64,000 nt of DNA from Cylindrotheca closterium (GCA_933822405.4 CAKOGP040000001.1:815083-879082), one strand, 5' to 3'; counted from the first letter of the stretch, positions 51,832 to 63,003 are shown. Numbers and translations are program-made. Notes: a model not told the origin generated them from the sequence alone.

Positions 51832-53776
51832 CTATTGATAAAGATGAGCAAGATCTTCAAAGCCTGGTGGAGGAGAACCAGTCTCACACCAGTTGGTAAT
51901 GGTGACTTCTTTGGTTGTCATGTTGAGACCAACCATTTCAAGATATGCTGATAGCGGCCTCTCTGTCCCCATGGAGTAGTGCTCGACAGCCGTCAACAGG
52001 CTCTTTGTTTCTAGCATATCAGTAGCACACTCGGGGTATCCAAGTTGGTGCTTGATTCGTTTCAGAACCATGGCTTGCAATGGATTGTGCACTCCGGGTC
52101 GGAATGCCCGGTGAACGGACTCCCAGAACTTGGGTTTGTGCCTTCTCACATAGACATGGCCAACCACTGCTTGAGAGGGACTAAAGATATCGTATCCAGC
52201 AGTCCATAGACGTGTGGACATGATGATCTCTTCTCCCATAAAGATCCAAGGAAGGAATGGATCAAATGGAATATCACGCAGGAATTCGGAATGCGCAACA
52301 AAGTAACCTGCAGCGGTAAAGGGGGCAAATCGAGGAATATCGAGCTTTTTCTTGTCGTAGTTCTATGAAAGGAGAATTAAGAAGGTAATAAAGTGTGAGG
52401 ACCAAGGATCACTGTAATGATGATTGCATGCTCCAAGCAGTTTTGATGATACTTACACTAGCTCCCTCTAAGCGGATGATTTGTGATTCTAGATCACTTG
52501 TAGCAAAGATGGGTCCACATAGTCTGCTAGCAGGTCCTGTGACGAATGAGAAAGAATGAATGTAAGACCCGTTCAATAAAATTCATTTTCATCAACACAA
52601 TGAGACTTACTGTCCGCCATGGCCTCCAAATCTGCCATGTGCGAAGGAGGATAGTGCGAAATGACTGGTTTCTTGGAAGGGGCGCTTTTGAGCATGGATA
52701 CGCTAATCTCGTCCCAATCCTGCTTCCATGTCATGTGAGCATCCGTTTGCATGAACCATTCCTCTCCGTACCATAGTTTGGAAGCAAAGTATCGGGCGGC
52801 ATAGGGACCCAAGGATTCAGGTTCATCAATATCCAAGAGTCTGACATTATCGCAATATTTCCCTTGGTCACTGTCACAGAACAATTTGCGACAGTCCTCA
52901 TCTGGCTCTACCTCTTCCATGGTTCCGCCCTCGAGGACTCCGCTTCGACAGTTGCTGTGGCAATTTTGTTGGACTAAACCAATGAACAGATTTTCTGGGT
53001 TCTTGGCCTTTTCATATGCCTTGGTCAAAGTTTTGATGCAATTTTCATCCCGATACGTGGCAACCGACAAGAAAATGCTTCCATCTTCTCGTCGTGGTGG
53101 CATTCGAGACAAGTAGTCTTGATCCCAAACATATAGTGTCTTGACTGTCAAGTCATGGTATCTAAAATGAAAAGATCAATGGTTACAGTAGCATATTTGG
53201 TGAGGAACAATGCACATGTATGTCATTTTGAAGAATGAATCGACAAAGAAAGGATGTGTACAATCCTACTTACGCCTGCCAAATTCCCTCAAAGGTGGCC
53301 ATTTTATGCTCACTCAGGGTATCGTGCAATGTATGAATCCAATTTGTAAGGTAGTCAATGATTTCCTCCAATTCCATAGGCGGTTTGTCGCTGGTCATGT
53401 GCTTATTGTGCACAGCATGTAGAATCTCTTGGACAGTCTCCTTTCCGGCCTTGATTTCGCCCAATCGTTCCCCCACAATCTCGTGTTTCTGTCGGAGCTC
53501 CTTGAGTCTGGGTGGCAAATGTGTCGTCGATAAAGAATCGAGTGCAATGCCCAAGAGTTCTTTCTTCTTTCTGACACTGGCTCGAAGTTTTTGTTCGGCT
53601 TGTTGAGCCACCTTGTGATATCTCTGGCTTTGAGAGCTTGTGCCAGCACCAGGCAGCAATGGATTTTCGTTGGGATCGGGTGCCACGGCAAAATACAACA
53701 CCAGCAAAAAGAGAATAAAGAAAATCAACAGCGTCAGGGGCAGGTGAAACGCCTGTCTACGATTTCGTGGAGGCAT
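51832..53776 (-). CDS. Type II membrane GlcNAc-transferase (PF11397-type), four exons
   Basis: Exons are complement 53274-53776, 52611-53161, 52457-52536 and 51832-52362. The introns are 112, 74 and 94 nt (all GTAAGT). The product is 554 residues. Residues 10-32 form a membrane anchor (LPLTLLIFFILFLLVLYFAV) after a short basic tail, as in Golgi type II enzymes. A charged coiled-coil stem follows to about residue 165. The catalytic domain shows SIFLSVATYRDENCIKTL, ENLFIGLVQQNC, the Asp motif FMQTDAHMTWKQDWD, and FTAAGYFVAHSEFLRDIPFD with MGEEIIMSTRLWTAGYD. These match the family named for Skp1-hydroxyproline GlcNAc-transferase. The acceptor is unknown. The Golgi anchor argues against cytosolic Skp1 as the substrate. 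Confidence 0.9.
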
Positions 53777-54284
53777 GATTGTTTGCTGTTTGAAGTTATG
53801 ACTCAATAAATAATTCGATTCAATGAGATTGCGTTGTTGTAGTTGTTGTAGTTGTTGTTATTGTTGGATGACCCTAAAACAACACTAAAAATGCTTTGCC
53901 TTTTTGGTTTGGAAAAGTTGTTTTGTTGTAAATTTAACACCTTTCGACCCGTCCGATTAAAACAATCCCATCACACACAGAAACACTTTTCCCACTTCAA
54001 TGCCTCTGACCCAGTGAAGCATTGCTGCCGTTGTAGCAGTTTCAAATAGTTGTATTGCCAAGCAGCTTACTTGAAGAGAGCATTTCTTGCATCACACATA
54101 AACAACGATTGTTTATAGGCTGTGAAGTTTTGATTTTTTTGCTTTTCTATTGCATTTTGGAAATCATCAAACCCAAATCGGAACCCTTCGTTCCAGCAAC
54201 ACGAATCCATCAGTCTGTTAAAGTCTCATATATTCCATCCTAGCATTGACACCAAACTAGAATCGGATAAAATTATATCCAAAC
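53777..54284. promoter_or_regulatory. Divergent promoter region, GlcNAc-transferase / TBC1D23
   Basis: 508 nt between divergent starts. It begins on the transferase side with an imperfect (GTTGTA/GTTGTT) run at about 53831-53866. No gene or RNA was seen. Confidence 0.4.
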
Positions 54285-57200
54285 ATGATGACGGCCGATG
54301 GAGATACGGATGATGAGGGCGTCATGACCTTTGACGATGAGGACGACGATGAGCTGGCCAATCTGTTCTCGTTTGGCATCGAAGCCAGTGAATCCATGGC
54401 CTCGACGGAAAAAGAAAATGAAGAGTACAAGAAACTGATGCAGCGCGTATTGCCTGCGTCCGTGACGGACGATGACGATAGTAATTACTCGGATGATTCG
54501 CTGATTCAACTGATGGAACAGAATAAAGATGCTTCTGCGTTTGATCCACTGGCTGTCACGGAACAGTCCGCCGAGGCAAACAAGGATGAGAATGCCTTAA
54601 CGGAGGAGGACGATTTGGAGATTGTGGACATGCAAGAAATATTGGATTGGTTGGACAATGACGAAGAACTGCTACAAGCACAGCACGAGGATATTGTACT
54701 CGTAGAACCACCCGAAGAAGAACCTCTGGAACAAATGCTGCCCAAGGTAGCAAATGTCCCTGCAACACCGACTTTTGAAACGCTGGAACAGGCAGTCAAG
54801 TCTCCAAAATCTACCATTGCTCAGATTCGAGATCTCGTAGTCAAGCAAGGCTTTGTCGTCGACCGATCCATACGACCACACTTGTGGTGCAAGGTAATTT
54901 GCGGCAAGACTTTGGATGAAACAATCAAGTCAAGTGTTGCAGACTCATTTCAACAATGGGAGAAACAATGGCTGAAAAGAAAAGAAGAAATCAAGAAGGA
55001 GCAAGAGGAAAAGGAAACGAGACAAGTTGAAGAGAAGGTGGCACAAGAGGAACAGAAAATTAATCATGTTGAAGAGAATGTACGAGAGGGAAAAAAGGCA
55101 AAGGAGCAAGACGATAGCAAGCCGTCTGCAGAAGAAAAGGAGCTAGATGGGGAAGAAGAAGATGTCCAATCTCAGCAACAGGAGCCAGCTCAGCAACCGC
55201 AAGAAGAACCAGAACAAGATTGGATAGAAGAAGTCTCCGACGCCTTGGCCGATCGTATCGTATCGGCATTGCATGTCGACAAGAAATCGTCAAGAGAAGC
55301 TCTCATCTCAATCCTGCACAACCATTATGATGACGGAGCCCCAACAAACAAAAATCAAACGACTGAACAAAACAAAAGTGAACAAAAAGCTAAGGATGAC
55401 CAAAATGATGAAACGAAAAATGCCAATGGCAACAGCACTGAAAATCCGAATGATTCCGACGAGAAGATGGACGACAACAATGGCAAAAAGGGGAAAAACA
55501 AAGTGGAAATCCATGATCCTCTCCTACCACCTGTTGCATGTGCCATCCTCTCAGCTGGGATCCCAAAGGTTGCTGCTTCTGTAATGCTGAGCAAAATTGT
55601 CCCAAACTTTATGCCAATATTGGGATTGACCCACAAGGAAAGAATGAAAGCAGCGAACGGGCTTCACTCTCAGTTTCATCTGCTGGTCTGTTACCATTTT
55701 CCTTGTCTTGCGATCCACTTGGATCGATACATTCCGGACTGGTACAAGGGGGCTCCCGTCGGGCTCGTACCGCAATCTTGGCTAGTGTCACATTTGGCGG
55801 GAGAATGTGGGGGGACATTTATGAGCCCAAGACGACTGCATTGCCTCTGGGACTTGGTCTTGACGAGCAGCAACAACTCTCTACGATTCTTCTTGTCCAT
55901 GGCACTGTTGCAATCGCATGCGGAGCGGCTGGTACTACTGACTGGGGATGAACTACAAGTGGAAACGAAAAAGGTTTTGTCCCTTGACGACAATACGACA
56001 AGTGATGCTCAATCAGAAGAAATATTGAATCAACAAGCAGTTCAATGGGTACATGATTGGTCTGACAAGGCACAAGCGCTTTGGGAAGCAACACCACTAT
56101 GTATAGTACGACAGTTGAAGCGGCTTGAGGATGATGCCGTCAATAATGCTCTGCTCCAACGGCAACATGATATTGAAAAACGATTGCAGGCTAGACTTGA
56201 CGCAGAGGCAAGGGCGCAACAGGAAATTGTAGAGGCTGAGCGCGAGAAAAAAGCCGACGAAGCACGTCTTCGTTTGACGAGGGCAAGGCTTGTTGCTTAC
56301 TATCGCCAGTACAATCCTGAAAAGGAAGGAAACATTGACAAACTCATGGAGCTTTATACAGGGCGCTACGAAGTCCTAGATAAAAAGCTCAAGACAAAAT
56401 ATGGAGTTGGTTTCAATCCTCCTATGAAACCCACATCTCCGACCAAGAGAAGTGATAATGCTGGTGGAGGCGGCGGTGGAGGTTTTGGGGATCTCTTTGG
56501 AAAGAAACAAGATAAAGACAATGATGGAGACGATAGTTTACAACTACGTAATCTGGTAATGGAGGTCCAAGTAAATGAAGCTGTTTCGGGAGTTTGTTGG
56601 AGTAAGAGTGCTCATCGTTCGAAGGTTTTGAACATCAAAGAGGCTTCAAAGCTGGAACATGATCGAGATGGCTTGCTACCGCTGAAATTCTGTGTTGTCG
56701 ATAGCCGACCGAAAGAAGTAGCGGAATCCCAGGGTCGGTTTCCAACATCTATCAATTTGGGTCCCGAAACATTTTTGGATCCTGACAGCCTGGCAAAACA
56801 AATCGAAATGCTCGAGTCGCTGAGAGGAATGGCTCACCTCTGTATCATGGGGGAAGGATACTCTGCTCTACCTGAACTTTACGGTCATAGGATGACAAAG
56901 CGGCTCTCAGCTTGTATAGGTGAAGATAATGCGCGGAACAGGAACTGTGCATTGTTCCTTTTGAAAAGAGGGTTGCCGTTTGTCAGCATTGTCAACGGCG
57001 GTTTCGCAACCATGCACGCGTTCCTCTCTCGAGAGGGGCCAGGCATCAATCTGGAGCCTCAGCTTGTTCTGGCAGATTACAATCCTGAACTTTCAGTGTT
57101 CGGACAGTTCGAAACAGTCTACAGTAGTTCCGGGCGTCAAAAGGCGCAACGGAAGCTTCAAAATCTATTTGATACTAGCATGGCGGCCATGACGTTAAAC

Positions 57201-57677
57201 ACAATGCGGCTTGAAAAGGCTGTGTCACCGGAGGCTGCCAACGACTCCCAAACACCCAACAGCGAGCAGAATCTCGTGTCGCGCTTCTTCGGTCGTGGTG
57301 AACAACCAAGTACTGTTGAAAAAGGAGGGAGCGGCCCAAAACCTGAGGCAGAGAAAAGCAACGAGGCAGCTGATTCTTCCAAACCTCTATTCGGTGGATT
57401 CAGTGTTAACTTCAACGAGCTCAAAGGGAAGAAAGACGAGGAGTCCCTTCTATCAAGGAACCCATTCTCCATGTTTGGAAATAGCAACGACAAGAAAAAG
57501 CAAGCAGAGAAAGGTGGGATGGCTGGCCATTTTGCAGGCTTCAAAAACAAAATGGAGAAAATGAAAGAAGAAGTTTTGAACGAGGGCAAGCAGGAAAAGC
57601 CAAAGAAACCAGTGCAAGCAACTGTTGTTGCTATTCCTACGGCGCCAAAGGATACTTCTAAGTCGGGGCAGTCATGA
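54285..57677 (+). CDS. TBC1D23: TBC1D23-like protein (TBC + rhodanese-like)
   Basis: 1130 residues, single exon, ATG at 54285. The acidic N-terminus is followed by the start of the TBC domain (GFVVDRSIRPHLWCKVICG). A long Lys/Glu/Gln coiled-coil and acidic insertion interrupts it (about residues 225-405). The TBC core resumes at LPPVACAILSAGIPKVAASV and continues through WYKGAPVGLVPQSWLVSHLAG and SRRLHCLWDLVLTSSNNSLRFFLS-type helices. After a Glu/Arg coiled coil, a rhodanese-like domain begins near residue 800 (LLPLKFCVVDSRPKEVAES to FVSIVNGGFATMHAFL), with Cys replaced, hence no sulfurtransferase activity. A disordered tail follows. This order is that of TBC1D23, a trans-Golgi golgin adaptor that captures endosome vesicles and lacks GAP activity. 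Confidence 0.85.
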   Translation: MMTADGDTDDEGVMTFDDEDDDELANLFSFGIEASESMASTEKENEEYKKLMQRVLPASVTDDDDSNYSDDSLIQLMEQNKDASAFDPLAVTEQSAEANKDENALTEEDDLEIVDMQEILDWLDNDEELLQAQHEDIVLVEPPEEEPLEQMLPKVANVPATPTFETLEQAVKSPKSTIAQIRDLVVKQGFVVDRSIRPHLWCKVICGKTLDETIKSSVADSFQQWEKQWLKRKEEIKKEQEEKETRQVEEKVAQEEQKINHVEENVREGKKAKEQDDSKPSAEEKELDGEEEDVQSQQQEPAQQPQEEPEQDWIEEVSDALADRIVSALHVDKKSSREALISILHNHYDDGAPTNKNQTTEQNKSEQKAKDDQNDETKNANGNSTENPNDSDEKMDDNNGKKGKNKVEIHDPLLPPVACAILSAGIPKVAASVMLSKIVPNFMPILGLTHKERMKAANGLHSQFHLLVCYHFPCLAIHLDRYIPDWYKGAPVGLVPQSWLVSHLAGECGGTFMSPRRLHCLWDLVLTSSNNSLRFFLSMALLQSHAERLVLLTGDELQVETKKVLSLDDNTTSDAQSEEILNQQAVQWVHDWSDKAQALWEATPLCIVRQLKRLEDDAVNNALLQRQHDIEKRLQARLDAEARAQQEIVEAEREKKADEARLRLTRARLVAYYRQYNPEKEGNIDKLMELYTGRYEVLDKKLKTKYGVGFNPPMKPTSPTKRSDNAGGGGGGGFGDLFGKKQDKDNDGDDSLQLRNLVMEVQVNEAVSGVCWSKSAHRSKVLNIKEASKLEHDRDGLLPLKFCVVDSRPKEVAESQGRFPTSINLGPETFLDPDSLAKQIEMLESLRGMAHLCIMGEGYSALPELYGHRMTKRLSACIGEDNARNRNCALFLLKRGLPFVSIVNGGFATMHAFLSREGPGINLEPQLVLADYNPELSVFGQFETVYSSSGRQKAQRKLQNLFDTSMAAMTLNTMRLEKAVSPEAANDSQTPNSEQNLVSRFFGRGEQPSTVEKGGSGPKPEAEKSNEAADSSKPLFGGFSVNFNELKGKKDEESLLSRNPFSMFGNSNDKKKQAEKGGMAGHFAGFKNKMEKMKEEVLNEGKQEKPKKPVQATVVAIPTAPKDTSKSGQS

Positions 57678-57923
57678 GGTGCTGTCTCAGTACCGGTAGA
57701 TACAAGTACATGATGCATAAACTAGTAGGTACAGACGACTATAGCAGTTAATTCCGTGAACTGCGTTTTTTAATCGAAGGGGTCGAGTACACGTTGAAAG
57801 TGTTCTCTTTGTTCTCCAACGCATGATGTCGGATTGAACTTTTAAAAATTGAAAAAGCGTTGAGGTGTTGGTGCAGCTCTTCATTTTTTAATTCTCTTTC
57901 ATGTCAAGAAGACCTGTCGAACC

Positions 57924-59728
57924 ATGGCGAGAGGTCAGCATACTCGAGATATCACGACTCAGGGAAACTCTTCCAACGTAAAGCTTGCTGCAGGCTTACT
58001 ATCCGATAACGTACCGACTTCATTTTCGAACATGGAGTGGTGCTTTCAGGAAAACAAGGACTATGCTTCCATGCATCGGAAGCAGTCACAAAATATAGTT
58101 AGGGATAAGCGCATAGTCGAGGGAGATCAAGACAACAGCAAGTCTGAAAGTCGAAGCGAAGAAGAAGTAGGGGCGCAACGGTCGACGAACCATCCAAACG
58201 AAGAGCAGTTTAAACAAGAGCCGAAGAGGCGAGGATTTGCAATCCAAATCAAGAACAACGACCCAATTATATTCGACGATGATTCTGTTTCGACTCTTAC
58301 TCATTACGATCGCAGATCATCCAGAAAAGAGAGCGGTGATTTGAGCGACATGCTTGGGCCGTTTGGATCTACCAGTCGAATTATCGCTGCTGAAGCTGAA
58401 GCCAACCGGATTCAGGAGGGTGAGGCTCTAGTCTACAATTCCCCCTCAGAAACAGACCCAATCGAGCAAGACACTGACGAAGCAAAAGCATCGAACCAAT
58501 CTTTGAGTAGACAGCAGAAGCTTAATCGAGCAAAGCATCGTTTTCATGGCAAGGTAAAGGAGATGCCAAGCTTGTTGAGCGTTGACTCTTCTGCGTCTAC
58601 GAGTTTTCGGAGCGCTAAGAGTGAGTCTATCGCGCAAAGGGTTGCAATGTTTGAGAAGCCAAACAACCAGAAATCAACTCCTGTAGCAAATACTAAGCCA
58701 ATTCAGGCCAAGAAGAAAGCTCTCCAGACAACTCCTAAAACCAACGTAAAGAGTGATCAAACGACACCTGCACCAACAAAGCCTTCGATGGGTGCAAGAG
58801 TGCCCGAAAATACCGCGGTGGTATCTAAACGTCCCTCGCTACGGACATGTTTGAAAAATGGAACCTCTGAGAGAAGTGCAAGAAGCATTTCATCATGTCT
58901 GAAGAATGGAACCTCTGACAAGAGCGAGAAGAGTACCAGAAGCGTGACCTTTATGGACGAAGATACGGAGTTAGGAGGATCCCACAGAAACGATCCTCCT
59001 GTCTACGATATCCCGCCCTCGGATTCAAATTTGAGTGCAAGTGAATGCAAAAAGAGCCTCAGCCTAAAATACAAGAAGTCTCGCGTTTCGAAAGAGGAAA
59101 AAAAGCTGAATCGCCTCAACGACTCCAAGCGGAATCGTCAGGGAGACAATAGTGGAAGCAACATCTTTGGATGTCCCTTGGAATTCAATTTTGATTTTGA
59201 CTTCGATGACGTTGACTTTAGCAAGTTTGACATCAAGAAGTTTGACATCAGGAAGTTTGACATTTCAATGTTGTTAAGTGCTTTCGACTTTGTCGGTAGA
59301 AACAAGTGTTACAACTTGGTAAGTTGCATCATTTAATGATCTTGAAGTACACGTGCATTGTGGCATCATAACTCAACATTTACCAAAAATTATTGAAAAG
59401 ACCCCATCATTTGATGAATACGATGAAGGCGAAGAAAAGGAGGGGGAAACGCTAGAAGAAGCAAAGGAAGAAATTTTGGGCCGAGAAATCGCAACAGAGT
59501 TTGTTGAATTCCCACAACCGAGGTGGAGTAAAGACATGATTGCTTCAGAGTAAGACGTTTTTCCATCTCCATTGCCTGATAAAGTGTTTGTAGTATAAAT
59601 ATGTGTTCGACCTATTAATATAACTTATAAAAAGATTTTTCAGTTTCCAAGAGTTTGCAGTCCTTCTTCAGCTAGTACAGCTCACTGAAGAAAGCAACTG
59701 GAATTCAAGTGAAAACGATTACGAATGA
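57924..59728 (+). CDS. Disordered protein with FDI repeats and RVxF-type motif, three exons (unrecognised)
   Basis: Exons are 57924-59318, 59401-59549 and 59644-59728. The introns are 82 and 94 nt (donors GTAAGT, phase 0; GTAAGA, phase 2). The product is 542 residues. Without splicing the frame stops at 59336. The spliced reading continues with TPSFDEYDEGEEKEGE, EFVEFPQPRWSKDMIAS and DFQEFAVLLQLVQLTEES. The body is Ser/Lys/Glu-rich. A duplicated element CLKNGTSxxSxxS stands at about residues 309-335, and RSVTF follows at 339-343, which fits the RVxF docking motif of protein phosphatase 1. Near the end of exon 1, DFDFDDVDFSKFDIKKFDIR is a short-period Phe-Asp-Ile repeat. No catalytic domain is visible. 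It could be a PP1 regulatory subunit. Confidence 0.7.
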
Positions 59729-59810
59729 CACGTTTCTTATTTTGATATGTAAATGCACTGGCGCCTGCGAACAAAGCTTCACGGCTAGCCTCTCGTTGAA
59801 TGGTTGCGGC

Positions 59811-61390
59811 CTATACTTCTCGTAAACCATCTCGTCTGGGTGCAACTGGGAGGCATGATGGGCGGAAATGACCAGCTTCTTGCCAGATCAGCTCCTGCAA
59901 CCGAATTCTGTGAAGCTTCTCCTTTTCGAAGGAAAAATCAAAAGGCGCTTCAGCAACTGGTTCGTCATCTGCACTATGCAGTTGAGCAAAGAATGGGTGA
60001 GCAAGAGCATCTTCAACTGGTATACGCTTGCGAGGATGGATCGACAGCATTTTTCTCATCAAGTCTAGGGCATTCGATGGAGTGCCTGGGAATTGGGAAC
60101 TCAGAGGAGGCGCTGGATCACTTGGAAGCTTTCGCATAAACCTTTTTGCTTTCTCGGAAGTAACAAAATCAAGATCACTGTCTGATGGCTTTCCAAGCTT
60201 TTTCGAAATGATGGTCAACTGGACGATGAAAGATAAAGAAGACAGATTAGACTGCTACCAGTAGCTTTCAAGATGTAAACTCTCTCTCCAACCGACATCA
60301 AACTTACCTGATCAATGTAGTCATCTCCTGGGAAGTATGGCTTTCGTTGGATGAGCTCCGCAAAAATGCAGCCTACACTCCAAACATCCACTGGCTTGGA
60401 GTATTCATGACAAGCCAACATAATCTCGGGGGCTCTGTACCATCGAGTCACAACATATTCGGTGAGAAGCATTGTTCCTGAAGCGTCCTCTCCGTGAGCT
60501 GGATGGATACCTCGGGCAAGCCCGAAATCGCAGATCTTGAGATCACAATTTGAATTAACCAACAAATTGGATGGCTTAAGATCGCGATGGATGACATCCG
60601 CGGAGTGAATGTACTTCAAACCTCTCACTAGCTGATAAGCAAAATATTGGACGTGTTCGATTGAGAGCTTTTGCTTGGAATAGATGATTCTGTGAAGATC
60701 TGTTTCCATAAGATCAGTCACCATGTAAATGTCATGATAGTCTTCAAGATATCTGGCATTAGGTGGCATCATGTCAACAATTTGAATGATATTGTCGTGT
60801 TTGAAGTGCTTGAGTAGCTTGATTTCCCGCAAGATGCGCTTCGCGTCGACTTCATCGTTGAATGCCTTTGGCACCATCTTGATTGCAACATCCTCTGCCG
60901 CCCTAGAGTCATGCGATGAGACCACAACGCCATATGCCCCCGAACCCACAACACGATTCATAGAATAGCGTGTATCAACTGTGAAAGTGTGTTTTCCGGC
61001 GGGGAAGGAATGAGTCGAGTATGGCTTGGCAGCTCTCCTCTCACTGCGCTTCGACAAATCCATGTAAGACCCATCGTCGTGTTCGTTTTCGGAGAAAGAT
61101 GCAGTTGCAGTGGTTGCAGTTGCAAGAGTATGGTGATCATGGTCATATGAATCATTACTTGATGCCTTGGTCACTTTCATGCCTTTCGACGTGTTGTGGT
61201 AGCCACGAGATGGAACTCTCTTTCCCTCTGGTTTATCTTCCACCATACCTTCGAAAGAGTCAGAGGGTGCGATATTGTTGAGCTGATCAGTTGATCCACA
61301 GACAGTTGCCATGCTTGACATTTTCTTAGTCCACTTCAAGACTCGATTGGAGAAGGTTTGCTCTTTTGATTCAGAAGATCCTGAAATCAT
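59811..61390 (-). CDS. ERK-type MAP kinase (TEY), two exons
   Basis: Exon 1 is complement 60308-61390 and exon 2 is complement 59811-60218. The 89-nt intron has donor GTAAGT, phase 0. The product is 496 residues. A ~138-residue N-terminal extension (Ser/His/Thr-rich, disordered) precedes the kinase. Motifs are: [10 protein letters not shown] (glycine loop), VAIKMV (Lys171), [14 protein letters not shown] (268-281), CDFGLARG (288-290 DFG), the activation loop TEY at 310-312 followed by [10 protein letters not shown], and [21 protein letters not shown]. Exon 2 supplies [20 protein letters not shown] and a C-lobe extension ending in common-docking-like acids. The enzyme is activated by dual phosphorylation of TEY by a MAPK kinase and acts in stress or growth signalling. 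Confidence 0.96.
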
Positions 61391-61896
61391 TGTGTACTAT
61401 TCACCGAGAAAGAAAACGCAAAAAGGTTTTCTCTGTTGTGTGCTTTTTCCTAACTTTTCAGACCGGATTTATCTCAACGCCGTACTAGTCTACAACGAAT
61501 GAGTGAAAAAAGCGCTTGGTGACTGTTGATGACAATGGTATGAGCAGACTGAACTGGAATGTGGTTATCCTGTAGAGGAAGTTTGCTTTGTATGGAGAAA
61601 TTTGTTGCGATTGTCTAGTGGTGCGACACGCGCAGGCAACGGTAGAGTTCACCTCGCGCGTTATCGTCTACAGAAACGAATAATTTTTACAACGACTTCA
61701 TGTTGGCTTGCTCGAAACGAAGAAAATAATAACGTTGCGAAAATTGCTTGGTCGATCTAATCAAACGGTATTAGAATTTGGAGATTGAGACAACGGAGAA
61801 TGACAAAAACCATCTGGCTGACTGACTCACAGAAAGAAGACTTGCTGGTAACAACTTCCTACTTCCTTGTATAGAAGTTTCTAGCTCAGTTGGACC
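61391..61896. promoter_or_regulatory. Divergent promoter region, MAP kinase / unknown gene at 61897
   Basis: 506 nt between divergent starts, probably both promoters. No TACAGTA, tRNA-like or other recognisable element was seen. Confidence 0.35.
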
Positions 61897-63003
61897 ATGA
61901 CATCAACGGTTGTTTCTTTCTTCTCCCCATCACCATCTGCCTCTCGCAGGGCCCAAGATCTTCTCTCAAAACTATGCAAACTTGAAAAAGTCAATCTGAA
62001 GTCCTTCGAGCACGATAAGGACAAGCTTAACACTACATTTCAATCTGTTCTACCCATATTCTCCAATTCATGGGACTCTGTTGCTCTGAAATGTCAATCA
62101 AGCGGGACCATGGTTCACTTTCTGTCGAGCTCGGACACCAAGGACAATGCAGCTAGGGGGAGCGCATTTTCGCTGTTGGGAATCACAAATTCAACTACGG
62201 ACGAGTCAAATCAAGCTGCCGTTCAATCCTTTCGAGATCTTTTAGCGTCCAATATCGAGAATCGATCATCGTCGATCAAACTGAAAAATTTTCTAGGATC
62301 CTTGCAAGCACATGAAATGCTTCGTGACATCTCTAGTGGGTCCCTTCCACTTTTGTCTGTTGGCGATCAGAAAGCGACAGCAGGACGTAATGCAACGAAG
62401 GACTCGCCCCCTTCTGGTTTGAAGGAAGTCGTCGTTCCATTCTTTGATTATGCCGAATATGCAGATGGTTCCACCATTCTCTCCCGATTAAGTGGAGCTC
62501 AGCGACCAGCAGTCGGCGTCTATCAACTAGGGCAACGATCAATTCGAGTCAGACCATTACCTACAGCCTCGGAAGACAGGTCTCTTCCCCCGCCGACTTT
62601 GATTTTCCACTGCGATGACCTTGAAGCAGTTGATACGACAAAAGAAGGAACAAGAACAGGAAAGATTGGGTTTAGTGGCAGCAGTCGCATTGGACAGTTG
62701 ATGGTTCAGCATGAAGATCTGCTGGGACTTGACATTCGTTTTTGCTCAAGTGAGAAAGTGAAAAGTGCTTTCGACGAAGCACAAGAATCTCTGTTGGCCG
62801 GTTCGCTGGATGAGCTACAGTCGGCAAACACTCTACTTGCTGGTGGTGAAACTTCGAAAGACGACGACAAGATTGGAGTGGCTGATTGTTGGGTAGAGGT
62901 GCGGGCAAACCTCAAGTCGCCTTCTGGTTTCCTGAAACGACCGAATAAGTCTAGCGCTAGCCAAAAGCCAAGCGCTAGGCCGATTAATACTCCCGATGCG
63001 TGA
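61897..63003 (+). CDS. Unrecognised 368-residue protein
   Basis: Single exon, ATG at 61897. The N-terminus MTSTVVSFFSPSPSASRRAQ is Ser-rich but not a clear targeting signal. The body has ordinary globular composition. Notable stretches are WDSVALKCQSSGTMVHFLSS, VVVPFFDYAEYADGST, PPTLIFHCDDLEAV, GQLMVQHEDLLGLDIRFCSS and GVADCWVEVRANLKSPSGF. The paired beta-strand pattern LIFHCDDLEAV and LDIRFCSSEKV with alternating helices recalls a vicinal-oxygen-chelate fold, but no metal ligands can be assigned, so this is only a suggestion. The C-terminal 25 residues are Ser/Lys/Pro-rich and disordered. The gene is convergent with the next gene, with 68 nt between the stops. Confidence 0.75.
   Translation: MTSTVVSFFSPSPSASRRAQDLLSKLCKLEKVNLKSFEHDKDKLNTTFQSVLPIFSNSWDSVALKCQSSGTMVHFLSSSDTKDNAARGSAFSLLGITNSTTDESNQAAVQSFRDLLASNIENRSSSIKLKNFLGSLQAHEMLRDISSGSLPLLSVGDQKATAGRNATKDSPPSGLKEVVVPFFDYAEYADGSTILSRLSGAQRPAVGVYQLGQRSIRVRPLPTASEDRSLPPPTLIFHCDDLEAVDTTKEGTRTGKIGFSGSSRIGQLMVQHEDLLGLDIRFCSSEKVKSAFDEAQESLLAGSLDELQSANTLLAGGETSKDDDKIGVADCWVEVRANLKSPSGFLKRPNKSSASQKPSARPINTPDA

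Noticed and set aside
61600..61700. GC-rich stretch considered as a tRNA
   Set aside because: No T-loop consensus, no acceptor pairing and no plausible cloverleaf.
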